From: Leishmania donovani
Lineage: Eukaryota > Euglenozoa > Kinetoplastea > Trypanosomatida > Trypanosomatidae
Length of the DNA stretch: 64,000 bases
Assembly (NCBI RefSeq): GCF_000227135.1
Contig: NC_018257.1
Coordinates: 565,777 to 629,776, forward strand
Direction of reading: 5' to 3'
Each line of letters opens with the position of its first letter. The stretch's first letter is position 1. Shown here piece after piece: positions 40,362 to 50,729 of the stretch. The translations under genes and the position numbers were made by a program. The notes under the pieces were generated by a model that was given only the letters and a program-made list of their open reading frames with translations, was not told the origin of the DNA and did not search any database.

Positions 40362-41089
40362 TCTGCAAAAAGCGGGTTAAGCATTGTGTTTTACATTCTT
40401 TCATCCTATACCATCTGCTCTCTTCCTTTACAGCGTCCTTGCTACCGCTCCGTAGGCTCCGAATCCGGTGCAAGAGACTTCCTGGATCCAGTATCACCCT
40501 CAAAGAAGCGAAAATGTAGCAGAAAACGCTCCTACTCTTCCTATGTTCAAGCGCTTCACATGGCTGTTTATGCACTTCCACCGTAGGCCCTGCTTTCGCT
40601 TGGTTCCATCATTCTGCAGCCCTTAGTGCTTTTTAATGGTTCATTGCTGCTGATCTGACTTTCTGATTCTAGCCTTTCATCTGAAACACGCAAGAGAAGG
40701 CTGTAGGGCACAACGCGTCACTACAGTTTTGCTCTCCTTCTGCCTTGCATGTACATGGACAATAATGTTTCTTTACTGAAATGAGCCAATAGCAGTTGCT
40801 TCAATAAATATGGGCTCGTTGGTGCCTCTGGGGCTCCGTTTGAGCCTGATCGTATCCGCTGCTCACATGGTCGTGTGACTTTGTCGCTTCCATTTTAACC
40901 CCTGCATTCGCGGGTGCACACAGCTTGGGATCTAGCGTCTTCTCATCTCACGCATGCTCTAACTCTTCTCCCTCGCTGTCTTCCCTGCGGGCTCTCTCCT
41001 CCGGTGTGAGTCCCTCTTCGTGCCTACTCTCCTTAGTTCCTCAGTGGCGTATCTTACGTCATCACATCAGTCATTCGCTTGCAGTCACT
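40362..41089. other. Non-coding spacer, relatively AT-rich
   Basis: 0.7 kb with T-rich stretches and a pyrimidine tract at 41011-41036 before the next gene. No microsatellites, unlike most other spacers here. Confidence 0.6.
41011..41036 (+). promoter_or_regulatory. Candidate trans-splice acceptor
   Basis: CT-rich tract ending in TTAG at 41033-41036; a second AG follows within ten bases. About 55 bases before ATG 41090. Confidence 0.45.
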
Positions 41090-41587
41090 ATGTCACTATA
41101 CTCTGAAATTGTGTCTGACCAGCTGCCGGCCGCCATCTCGGCAGTTAAGAGCCACCTTGCAAAACAGAGTCCCTCTCAGCTGGCTCGAATTGTTTTCACT
41201 GAGTTCATCACCTTCTTAAGGAAGTACTGGGCATGGGCCATGTACTTCATCATTCTCAGGAAGTTGTACCGCATCTTGAGCCGCACCAACAAGCGCTCCT
41301 CCAAGCCAAATAGAATCAAGAGGTCTTCTGCTTCCATTCCTGACAGCAAAGACTCTGTCGCCGACTTGGTGTCCACTCCCCGCACAGTGGATATCGCCTT
41401 TCTCACTGACACTGCCGAATATGCGCCATCAAAAAATCAGATGATCGTCGGCGATGGCGTCATCGTCATAAATCGTAATGACCGTTACGTCGAGGTGTAC
41501 GAGCGCAAGAACGTCGCAAAAGTAGGCAGTGTTGAGGCAGAGGTCAAAGCACTGCTCAAGGAGTTTGCGGCTCGCAACAACAGATGA
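41090..41587 (+). CDS. Small hypothetical protein with one hydrophobic segment
   Basis: 165 aa from ATG 41090. An amphipathic N-terminal region (1-40) is followed by a hydrophobic, aromatic-rich stretch at about 43-60 that could be a single membrane span, then a Lys/Arg/Ser-rich linker (65-90) and a C-terminal folded-looking part (about 100-160) with short strands and a final Ala/Glu/Lys helix. No known motif. The basic residues right after the hydrophobic segment would place the C-terminal part in the cytosol or matrix. Codon use is markedly less GC-biased than in most genes in the window, as for its left neighbour. Function unknown. Confidence 0.75.
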   Translation: MSLYSEIVSDQLPAAISAVKSHLAKQSPSQLARIVFTEFITFLRKYWAWAMYFIILRKLYRILSRTNKRSSKPNRIKRSSASIPDSKDSVADLVSTPRTVDIAFLTDTAEYAPSKNQMIVGDGVIVINRNDRYVEVYERKNVAKVGSVEAEVKALLKEFAARNNR

Positions 41588-42295
41588 GTGTACCGTAGAG
41601 AACGTCGATTCCTCGCGTTTCAAGTCACAAGTTATTTATCGCTTATCTTTTCCGTTATCTTCTTCCTTGAAGAATAACTGAGGAATAGACATGCTCTTTC
41701 TTCTTTTTGGTGTTTCCCGTTTTGCTCATGTCTCTTTATATTTTTTTTTTTGTCCAGCGTGCAAAAAAAAAAAGAAAACTGCTTTCACGTTGCTCTTAGC
41801 CTTCCATCCACCCGAAGTCCGAATGATGCGATTCGGTCAGTAAACACTCCTACACAAGATTTTCTCTCTGGCTCTCTTCTGTTTTACTCTGTGTGAAGGT
41901 CATGTGCTGCGCTCTCAGTCTTCTAAGCTGAATAAGAAGAAAGTTGGTGTAACCAGGCGAGAGGAGCACATGGCGCCAACTGTGTTTGTGGGCTGCCACC
42001 GGGGGCACCCCCTCAGACGCTCCTCAGTCGTTTCGAGCTATGCGGATTAACTCACGTACCGTGGGTTACACTTTTCCAAGAGCACCTCTCGTCTAAAGTG
42101 CACATCCTTCGTTGTTGAAGGCGTCGCTTCACCCTCTCTGTTGGCGGCCCTCATCAACCTGCTTGACTTCCTTTGCCTTACTTCTTTCTGCCGCTAACGC
42201 CACAATTGCTGGCTTACAACAGATTTGTAGATTGCGCGTTGGCAGTGCCATAGTTGGGCTGTACTACTGCTCTCTTTTCGTCTGCGAGCAAGACG
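41588..42295. other. Non-coding spacer
   Basis: 0.7 kb, T- and A-rich (T11 near 41740-41750, A11 near 41764-41774). A CT-rich stretch at about 42160-42190 followed by CAACAG (42217-42222) may be the acceptor for the large TOG gene. Confidence 0.55.
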
Positions 42296-45200
42296 ATGAG
42301 CGTAGACGATCGACGTATTGGGGACGAGATGGACTCCAAGCCGTTAGGCGGACCTTCAGGGGCTTGCGAAGACTTCAGCTCCTGCTCGGTGAGCGAAGTG
42401 CTGTGGCACAGCCATTGGAAGGCGCGAAAGAATGGCTACGAGAGAGTGCAGAAGGATCCCATTAAGTACAAGAAGCTTCTTTTCGACAGCCTCAAGTACA
42501 TTGCTAACGAAGGCAATGCGACGGTCCAGGAGGCTGCAATCGAGGCGCTTGTTATTGTTCTCTCCGAGTGCAATGACTCGGAGCGCAGTCAGCTCGCTGA
42601 AGGAACACTTCCCATCGTTGTGGAGAAAGGTATCACTGGACGGCCGAAAGCTGTGCAGTTGAGCCAGCAGTTCATTTTTGCGCTTGTAGAGGCGGGTAGC
42701 GGAGCGGCTGTGTTTGCTGCCCTCCTCCCTGCATTAGCGCATAAGGCACCAAAGAATAGGCTAGCTGCAGCGCAAACAGCGGCGTCACTGGTCTCAGACT
42801 ACGGGGTGCAACACTTTCCCCTCAAAGAAATTCTGAAGGCTATGCAGCCGCTGTTCAACGATGCGAACGCTCAAGTCCGGAAAGAGGCAATCGCGCTGTG
42901 CTGCCAGTGCTATCGGTACATCGGCGCTAACATCAGGGGCTTTCTCACGGACCTGAGAGAGGTTCAGCTACAAGAGCTTCAGAAGCAGTTCGAGAGCCTT
43001 AAGGTGGGCGAGAGACCCCCAAAGATGATCAAGGGCGCTGAACGATCGAGCAGCGACGGCAAGGGCGGTAAGAACTCTCTTGCAGCGGCCAAGCCGATAG
43101 GATCTCTCACTGGTGAGGATACCGCTGCTGTTGACGATGCCGGCTTTGAGCTTCTAGAGGAGTCTCTGATTATACCACGTCTCCCGAAAAAGTTTTTCCG
43201 CGTCGCACTAGACAAGGAGACAACGTGGCAGGACCGCGTCGAGTACGTGAACGTGCACCTTGTGCCTCTCCTAGCTGCGCCTCGATTCCGTGCAAAGGAC
43301 AACTACCATGAGCTTGCAAGCATGATGAAGGAATACCTAGTTGACCCACAGGCGCCACTGATGCTGCTTGGCTTCAAAATGGTGCAGGATTGTGCCCGCG
43401 GGCTGCGCAGCGACTTTTCCCCTCACGCCAGGCTTTTTGTTGCACCATTGCTAGGCAAAATGAAGGACAAGAAGGTGAGCGTGCAGCTTCATGTGATGAA
43501 GACGTTAGAGGACTTGATCTGCTTCAACTGCATCTCGATGGATCAGTGCAACGACGATTTTGAGCAGGCGCTGCAGAGCAAGAACCCAACGCAGCGCACG
43601 GTCCTGCTGAACTATCTCATCCGTATGGTGGACACCCTCGGCGATCGCAGCCGCTACGTCAAGCTGGGGCGCTCAATAGCGATGCTGACGCGCGCCGTCA
43701 ACGACGAGAAGGCGTCGATTCGCGATGTCGCGTACGTGCTGCTTGACAGACTTATCCGAGCCTTTGGTGAAGCTCAGTACAAGAGTGTCCTGGAACACTT
43801 AGATGACAACCAGCGCCATAACATGGCCGCCGCGGTCGCTCGCGGTGCGCCGACTGTGGGACCGCGCTCTGTCGCCTCGCGGCAGGCCTCGGACCTCTCT
43901 ATCTCACAGAGCGGCGGCACCACCGGCACGACCCCATTCAACTCACCTGCCAAAAAGATACCTCGTGTTGAGGACTCGTCCGCGGCGACGGCAGCGCTGG
44001 CGCGACCGCCCCAAGCGCGCACCATATCCGCACCCTGCGCAACGGTTGTCGCACGGCGTCTCTCTGCTTTTTCCAGGGAGGACGGTGCTGACGCCGACGC
44101 AGAGCCGCGCGGGACGCTAGCCCTGGAGCCACCTCGAACCTCGTCGCTGCTGCGCAAGTCTGCGCCCTCGCATGCGTCCGGCACGGAGCGGCCGTCTGTT
44201 GCGAGGAGTTGTGTTGCTGCCACGCGCGGCAGCGGTGCTGAGCAGAGCAGCACCAGAACTAACGCGGACGACTCCATTGCACTGGAGTCGTTGCTCCCGT
44301 CGAAGATGGAGTCTCTGATGATGATATTGGGGATGCTGAACGGTGATAACACGGTGCTTGATATGGTGCGCTCGCGCGAGTGGGCGCGGCGGCAGGAGGG
44401 CATGAACAAGCTCTTTGTAATGGTGCAGCAGTGGACACCGGCGCAGACTACACGTGCCATGGACTACTTAGTGGTGTATATCCGAGCACACCCCTCCTTC
44501 CGCGAGCCGACTTTTCAAGTTTTCACCCTAATCACGCAGGTCTTCCAGGTGGCTCTGGCGAAGGCCGTGACGTTGACCATGGCAGCTGGCTACGCCATTG
44601 TGTCTGGCTTCACATCACGTTTTGCAGAGCCCAAGAACAAGCCTTTGGTGCGCGAGGTGTGCGGCCTTATTGCCCAAAAACTTGGCCAGCGCTTTGTGGT
44701 GCGCCACATATTGGACACGGCAGCTATGATCAAGACACCAAAGCTGCTGCAGGAGGTGTGCGAGTATGTACGGGAGGCGGTGCAGCATCAACCAGACAGT
44801 GAGGAGGCTGAGCGAGATGCAGTGGATGCCCGAGGGGCGCTACATTTTGTCAAGACGGTGTGCTCCGACTTCAACAACGCCGGCGTGCGACAGGAGGCGG
44901 CGTTGCTCCTTGTGGCTCTGCGTCGTTCACCGCAGGCGTCGGCCGCAGCAGTGGAGAGGTGCGTGGCGTCATTGCAGCCACCGCTGCCCGTCCTGTACGA
45001 GCGAGAGCTGAACCGTTCGGAGGGCGTATCCACATTTGCTGGGCCGCTAGCCCCCACAAGAGCCTCAGTGGCACTCCCCGCTGGTGCACCGGCCCCTGGT
45101 GCAGCCGCGCCGACGCCGCCGTCTCCTACCCAGAAGCGAGCGCGCACGGTGAGCCAGTCATCCGGACCCGGGACGCGCGCTAGTGTCCTGGCACCGTCGT

Positions 45201-48184
45201 CACCGAACCGCCCATCAGTGCACCGTCGCTCGCTGAGTGACGCTGAGGCATCTCCAGACTTTCACCATCGCACGTCCTCTCCCGGCGGCACAGGGGTGGC
45301 GACACGCCTTACCAGTGGGCATGCCAGCTCCTTGAGACCATTGCCACGCAATAGCTGCTCTGCCAGCGCGGCGCCGCCAGGAGGTCTCCGGTCCATCCTG
45401 CACGAGATCACCTCCGGCGAGGACTGGCGTGATCGACTGAATGGTGTCCGGCGCGCTGAGGCTTTTGTGGCAGAAGCACCACGACCGCTTCCAGGCCACT
45501 GCGCCGTGGCGCTGCTCAAGGCTCTACAAGGTCGCTTCGAAGAGGCCAACAAGAACATCATCGTGGATGTGCTGCGCTTCATTCCCGTAGTGGTCAATGC
45601 CGCCGGGCCAGAGGAGTGTCGTGCCGCGCTGCGGCAGCTGACCCCCGGAGTGCTGGCAATGCTAGGAGACCAGAAGGCCGCCTTGCGTGAAGAGGCGCGC
45701 AACGTGGCGTTCTTCGCCATGAACGTTGTGGGTCTCGAATCTCTCCTGCCACTACTACAGCGGCCGTTGTCATCGGACTCAAACGTGTGTCGGCAGAACG
45801 TTCTGGAGATGATGGTCAGTGGATTTGAGCAGCTCCCGGCGGACGCAACACTGCCGCGCGTCGGAATGCAGCTGCTCACGCCGGCTGTGATAGCCTCCAT
45901 TATGGACCGCCTGCTTGACGTCCGTCTGGTCGCGGAGCAGGTGCTGGGCTGGATGTTAGGCGTTGTCGGTGAAGACATAGTCATGCATAGCGTGCAGCAG
46001 CTCAAGCCAGCGGAACAGCAGGCAGTGATGCCGGCAGTGGAGCGTCAGATTGAGCACCGGCGGCGCCAAGCACAAGAGGGGCGGCCGGAGGGGCAGCAGG
46101 ATCAGCTGCCGTCAACCGCGAAGGCTGGTCAACCCTTCTCGACAGTCGAAAACGGCCTTCTCGACAACGAAGAGAGTCGCCGCACAACACCGCGACGGGC
46201 TACGCCGCGGGCAAGCAGCCCTGCCACCCCACGCGTGGCCAACGGCGGCTTCACGACACCGCGCCGCCTGTCGGCTGCGCATATCCCATACGATACGCGT
46301 TCAGCTATCAACACGCGACAGAACGGTAACCGTGCCGGCACACCGACACTAGAACTTGCGCCGAAAACCCGACCAGCGCACAAGGAGGCTGTGGGCGTCA
46401 CGGCGGCGCCGTCGGCACCCTCGACCGCTGCGTCTGAAAGCGGAGAAGCGACGCCAGCGCCGGCATCCTCCAATGGGCCGGCCGCAAGAGCCTCGGCGCA
46501 CCCGAGTCGTCCGTCTGCCGCGTCGAAGGCGGCCGTGCCCGCAAAGACGTCGCCGCCGTCAAACGCGTCGCGCACCCCGACCACGTCCACCGACATCTCG
46601 CCCCTCGCCGACGGCAACGAGGAACTGTACACAATACGTGAGATCCTTGTCGGGCTGCGGTCGGCCACCTCCGACGTTGCACTGGCGATGTGCAAAGACT
46701 TTTGCCGCCACCTGCGCGCCGGCGTCGACTGCGGCACTCCTGAGGTGGTCCAGGTGATGGTGGAGCGCTTGTACGAGAACACGCAGAACTTTGACAGTGG
46801 CTTGGCTCAAGCGTTGACCGAGTGTCTGGCCGCAATGTTCATGACCCCGCGCTGCGCGATGCGCTGTCATAGTCAACTGCTGTTTCGCATGATGGGTGCC
46901 TTCTTTGACTGCCTGCTGTCGGAGAAGTTCTCGCTGCACGAGCCGGTCATCAAAGCCTTGAACGTTGCGACACTGAAACTGCTGGAGGGCTGCCCGGCTA
47001 ACGACGTGTTCACCGCGCTGCTGTCCCGACTGACCACCTACTCCACCATCTACCTTTCCACTGCTCAGAAGGCCGATCTGAAGTTCCTTCAGGTGACAGT
47101 GAAATGCGTGATGAGAGTAGACTTGACCAAGGTGAGCGCTGACACCATCATTCTATGCTGCCACGAGTACTTGCTGCAGCACCCCCCAAGTGCGTTTCGA
47201 AACTTGGACGACTTGCCGATTCGGACGGTGAAGACAGTCTTACAGACAACGACGAAACGGCTCGGGGCATCGCTCCTGACCACAGCCGAGACGCTTGTAG
47301 GGCCGCAGAATCTCGTCACGCACTTTATTCGCGCCTGCCTCGAGTTGCGCAACAAGACCGCCAAGGAAAGGGGGCAGAATGAGCAGCAGGCGATCGAGGA
47401 GAGCCGACACGAGCAGCGGGCGAGCCAGTCGCCGACCCCTCTTCCCGCAAAAGAAAAGACCTGCTCCCCGCTAACGCCACCGAACAATACCATGGCTTCC
47501 ACTAGTGTTACTAGTACTGCCGCCACCGCCGCCAGAACTGCTACTCCTGGCACAACCGCGACCGCTGCCACTGCCTCGGTCACCCCTAGCAAGGGCACTG
47601 TCACGCCTTCGCGGAGAAAGAAGCGCGTGAGTCACCACGCTGACCCCAACGCAACTCCGGCATCCTCCCTCAACGCGACGACGGTGGCCTCCCCTGGCGC
47701 CTCGTGTGAAGGTTCATTTTCGCCGTCCGCGCCGGCGTGTTCGGTGCGCGCCCCCTTGAAAGCTCATTCAAGGCTACAGGCTGGCGCTGCCGCCGGTCAG
47801 AGTGCGCCAGAGAGCTCTACAGCAAACTCGTCCATAGTAGTCACTCCGTCGAAGGTGACACCGCAGGGTGTGCTAAACGGGCCCGCATCTTCCAGTCAAG
47901 CGAATGCGCCGACAGCGTCTCCGAGAGACATCAAGAGGGACCTGACGGAGATCTTTGCCCACATCCGCAACCACGTCACTTCGAGCAGCGGAATCGATGA
48001 GCTCTACTCATTCCTGAAGGATTTACCACCGAGCAGTTATGAGGAAGCGTTTCGCGTGCATTTCAATCGCTGTTCGGAAGCGTTCCGGCTGTACATCAAG
48101 CGAAAGCTCGAGCGCAAGGTTGAGGAGGACCCCACCAAGCCTGTGAGCTTCAAACTGCCGGCGGTAATCCAGCATCTGTCTTAG
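42296..48184 (+). CDS. XMAP215/Dis1/ch-TOG family microtubule polymerase
   Basis: 1962 aa from ATG 42296 (an in-frame TTG 42 bases upstream is rejected). The family adds tubulin to microtubule plus ends and acts at spindle poles, basal bodies and flagellar tips. The N-terminus has a TOG start with Trp-Lys-Ala-Arg-Lys-Asn-Gly-Tyr-Glu (near 40). TOG-like HEAT blocks are visible at about 30-255, 285-520, 690-910, 1040-1265 and 1440-1705, separated by Ser/Pro/Ala/Arg-rich basic linkers, which in this family bind the microtubule lattice. The C-terminal helical domain (about 1880-1950, with Leu-Tyr-x-Phe and Tyr-x-x-x-Lys motifs) matches the C-terminal module of ch-TOG, and the total length is close to the human protein (about 2030 aa). 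CLASP was considered, but five TOGs plus this C-terminal domain favour XMAP215. A SIDER lies in its 3' region. Confidence 0.93.
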   Translation: MSVDDRRIGDEMDSKPLGGPSGACEDFSSCSVSEVLWHSHWKARKNGYERVQKDPIKYKKLLFDSLKYIANEGNATVQEAAIEALVIVLSECNDSERSQLAEGTLPIVVEKGITGRPKAVQLSQQFIFALVEAGSGAAVFAALLPALAHKAPKNRLAAAQTAASLVSDYGVQHFPLKEILKAMQPLFNDANAQVRKEAIALCCQCYRYIGANIRGFLTDLREVQLQELQKQFESLKVGERPPKMIKGAERSSSDGKGGKNSLAAAKPIGSLTGEDTAAVDDAGFELLEESLIIPRLPKKFFRVALDKETTWQDRVEYVNVHLVPLLAAPRFRAKDNYHELASMMKEYLVDPQAPLMLLGFKMVQDCARGLRSDFSPHARLFVAPLLGKMKDKKVSVQLHVMKTLEDLICFNCISMDQCNDDFEQALQSKNPTQRTVLLNYLIRMVDTLGDRSRYVKLGRSIAMLTRAVNDEKASIRDVAYVLLDRLIRAFGEAQYKSVLEHLDDNQRHNMAAAVARGAPTVGPRSVASRQASDLSISQSGGTTGTTPFNSPAKKIPRVEDSSAATAALARPPQARTISAPCATVVARRLSAFSREDGADADAEPRGTLALEPPRTSSLLRKSAPSHASGTERPSVARSCVAATRGSGAEQSSTRTNADDSIALESLLPSKMESLMMILGMLNGDNTVLDMVRSREWARRQEGMNKLFVMVQQWTPAQTTRAMDYLVVYIRAHPSFREPTFQVFTLITQVFQVALAKAVTLTMAAGYAIVSGFTSRFAEPKNKPLVREVCGLIAQKLGQRFVVRHILDTAAMIKTPKLLQEVCEYVREAVQHQPDSEEAERDAVDARGALHFVKTVCSDFNNAGVRQEAALLLVALRRSPQASAAAVERCVASLQPPLPVLYERELNRSEGVSTFAGPLAPTRASVALPAGAPAPGAAAPTPPSPTQKRARTVSQSSGPGTRASVLAPSSPNRPSVHRRSLSDAEASPDFHHRTSSPGGTGVATRLTSGHASSLRPLPRNSCSASAAPPGGLRSILHEITSGEDWRDRLNGVRRAEAFVAEAPRPLPGHCAVALLKALQGRFEEANKNIIVDVLRFIPVVVNAAGPEECRAALRQLTPGVLAMLGDQKAALREEARNVAFFAMNVVGLESLLPLLQRPLSSDSNVCRQNVLEMMVSGFEQLPADATLPRVGMQLLTPAVIASIMDRLLDVRLVAEQVLGWMLGVVGEDIVMHSVQQLKPAEQQAVMPAVERQIEHRRRQAQEGRPEGQQDQLPSTAKAGQPFSTVENGLLDNEESRRTTPRRATPRASSPATPRVANGGFTTPRRLSAAHIPYDTRSAINTRQNGNRAGTPTLELAPKTRPAHKEAVGVTAAPSAPSTAASESGEATPAPASSNGPAARASAHPSRPSAASKAAVPAKTSPPSNASRTPTTSTDISPLADGNEELYTIREILVGLRSATSDVALAMCKDFCRHLRAGVDCGTPEVVQVMVERLYENTQNFDSGLAQALTECLAAMFMTPRCAMRCHSQLLFRMMGAFFDCLLSEKFSLHEPVIKALNVATLKLLEGCPANDVFTALLSRLTTYSTIYLSTAQKADLKFLQVTVKCVMRVDLTKVSADTIILCCHEYLLQHPPSAFRNLDDLPIRTVKTVLQTTTKRLGASLLTTAETLVGPQNLVTHFIRACLELRNKTAKERGQNEQQAIEESRHEQRASQSPTPLPAKEKTCSPLTPPNNTMASTSVTSTAATAARTATPGTTATAATASVTPSKGTVTPSRRKKRVSHHADPNATPASSLNATTVASPGASCEGSFSPSAPACSVRAPLKAHSRLQAGAAAGQSAPESSTANSSIVVTPSKVTPQGVLNGPASSSQANAPTASPRDIKRDLTEIFAHIRNHVTSSSGIDELYSFLKDLPPSSYEEAFRVHFNRCSEAFRLYIKRKLERKVEEDPTKPVSFKLPAVIQHLS

Positions 48185-48476
48185 CTCCTTTCATCGTTGT
48201 TCTCTTTAGCATCCTCGCCCTTCCTACTGCTTTTAGAGTGGCACAAGCTTTCGTGCCGGCTGCAGCACTCCGTGGTAGGTGCAGTGCGGCCGTGCACTAT
48301 GCTACATGTTCCTCCTCGGTTCTTGCGCGCATGCGTGCCTCTGTTCCTTACGTCCCCCTGCGTGCGCCACTCTGGCCTCGCTGTCACCACATCTTTTTGT
48401 CCTCCCACAAAATCGGTGCACTCTGCATCCGCTCTTTTCTTTTTCTTTTCCTCTTCACTGGCCCGATGACGCGGCG

Positions 48477-48930
48477 CACACCTCGGCGCATCGTATCCTC
48501 AGGGTCTAGTGCACCCCGACTCTGTGTGGGGAGGAAGCCAGGCGAGCCCCCTTATCTCTGCCGATGCCGAGCTACCTCTGGTGGTAACATGGTCAAGTAC
48601 TTATGGCGTAGGGCGTGGTGAGAGTGGTGTAGCGCTGCTGATATTGGAGGTCAGGTCCTGGCTGACGTTGCGTCGGAGCGGCCTGCGGCAGCGAGCACGT
48701 TTGCACCACCCACATGATGGGCAGGGTGTCAGCGTGGCTTGAGCGTACCTCACCCGGCCCTCGCACTGCCCACTGGTGTGGGGAGCCTGCGCCACGGCGA
48801 GGGGGATGCACCAGGGGTGGCGACCGGCATGATGTGAGCGGCTGTNNNNNNNNNNNNNNNNNNNNNNNNNNNNNNNNNNNNNNNNNNNNNNNNNNNNNNC
48901 GGTGGAGAATGGACAGGCTGAAAAAGAAAA
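48477..48930 (+). mobile_element. SIDER-type degenerate retroposon, copy 3
   Basis: Aligns throughout with copies 1 and 2 but is clearly more diverged. It begins with the CACACCTC block (48477), keeps the GGAGCCTGCGCCACGGCGAG core (near 48780-48800), is interrupted by a 54-N gap (48846-48899) and ends with GGAGAATGGACA plus an A-rich tail (48902-48935). It lies about 300 bases after the stop of the TOG gene in sense orientation, so it is probably in that gene's 3' UTR. Confidence 0.65.
48846..48899. other. Assembly gap (54 N)
   Basis: N run inside the SIDER copy. Confidence 0.99.
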
Positions 48931-49010
48931 AAGGATATATACGTGGAGGCAAAGAAAGGAATCTTTAAGTGGCTGCTGTCTGTATGGGGTCTAGAATGCA
49001 TCGTTCTGCG

Positions 49011-49094
49011 CACACGCACACGCACACGCACACGCACACGCACACGCACACGCACACGCACACGCACACGCACACGCACACGCACACGCACACG
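49011..49094. repeat. (CACACG)14 tandem array
   Basis: Fourteen perfect hexamers, followed by CA and TA alternation up to about 49145. Alternating purine-pyrimidine over more than 100 bases. Confidence 0.95.
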
Positions 49095-50195
49095 CACACA
49101 CATATCTATACATATATATATATATATGTATACATCTCTATATATTGTTCTCTCTTCATTTGTGTTGCATGTTTGTCTCTCTCTTTGCGTCGCTTATTGT
49201 GTTTGCTCTGCCTCTTCTTCCCACCATAACGCAACGAAGGATTCATCGCGTCGCACCTCTCCTTTGTTGGTCTCGATTTCTTCTTCCGACGGTAGGCTGC
49301 CCTGCGTCGTTTTTTTTTGTGCGCCGGATGCCGCGCTGAGCCTACAGCGAAAAGCCCCCTACTTTTTCTCCTCTTCCACTCTGCGCCTTCCGTTCACATT
49401 GAGAGACACACTGGGCGCCCTTTCACAGCCATGCGTCAGTGTGTTTCACGCCGGCCGATGCATACCCCCTCTTCTCCCTTTTTGTTTTCTTTTATGTTAC
49501 TCTCTTCGCTTTCTTTTTGTTTGGCGTGGTGAGGTGGGCGAGGGGGAGCGCAGAAGAGGGGTGGGGGAGGGGTTTTGTGTTTGTGGGTCTTAATCCAGTT
49601 ATGCAGATCATACACGCAGGAAAAGGGATGGCGTGCGTTTCCCCGTTTCCCGTCTCCGCTCTTCTGGATGATCCCGGTCATAGATGCGCTTTTGCTCGTT
49701 GTAGTGGTTGTGGCTGTCCGCCGATTTGTGGGCTTCACCATGCAGCCAGGTTGCTCGTGTGGGTGCCTTGGCGATGCCCGCATTAGAGTACCAGGAGATG
49801 CCACCCTCTCTCTATCCCTTTTTTTCTCACCTGAAGTCGACGCTTCAATCAGAAAGGGGGTGTGAGCATAAGGGTGCGCATGCGTGTGCATGTGTCTTTT
49901 GTTTTGTTGGAGAAGGGAAGCAAGAGGGCGCATCCGGCGCGCGTCGGGCACCGTCGAACGTGTTGAAACGGCTGTTTTCTCTTTTTGTGCGTTTTTCAGT
50001 CCTCGCCCCACCCCGCCCCCTGTGCAGAGGTTCGCCAGCATCAGCACACGTACCTGGACGAAGAGAGGAGAGATCGTGGTGCGCTCTCTCCACTTGATTC
50101 CGTGGTGGAGAGCTTTTCAGTTCTTCGTTTTTGGTTTGGCCTTGTGTGTTCGTTTTTGTACAGCGTTTTGTCGCTCCCTCTTTCTCATCTCCTCG

Positions 50196-50201
<6 letters not shown>

Positions 50202-50226
<25 letters not shown>
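50202..50226. repeat. (AC)n microsatellite
   Basis: About 12 AC units. Confidence 0.9.
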
Positions 50227-50729
50227 ACTACACGCGGGTGATTTCAAGTAGAGTAGAGAGATAAAGCGCATCGTTCCTCCTCCCTTCGCCCTTTCTCTCT
50301 CTTCCGTGGGGGTGGGGGTGGGCATTGGGTGCAACGCTGCGGCTCTGCCATGTGCACGCGTGACAGAAACGTGTGCGTGTGTGCTTGTGTGGATGAGCTG
50401 CAATTCATGCCTGCACTTGCTATGACATTTTGCATAGCGTTGATGGGAAGCACAGGAACGGGTTGCCTTCAGAGGCTGTAGAAGGAAGGCAGTCGACCTG
50501 TTTTTGTAAGCAGGGCAAAACGTTCTGTCATCGCAGTTTTTGCTGGCTGTCCTTCCATACCAGCGCGAGGTGCAGCCGCCACTTACATTCCTGTCGTATG
50601 CCTTTTCATCTTTACCGTCGCTCTTTTCCCTGTACTTGTGCCTGCCCTGCGCGCGTCTGAATCGACATCCTTCACCTCTCCTCCCTCCCCTCAAAAAACT
50701 GCAACAAACAAACCCACACGAGCTTTCAC

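Noticed and set aside
48750..49593. Open frames with Thr-His, Arg-Thr or Val-Arg repeats
   Set aside because: Direct translation of the CACACG array in any frame; no coding support.
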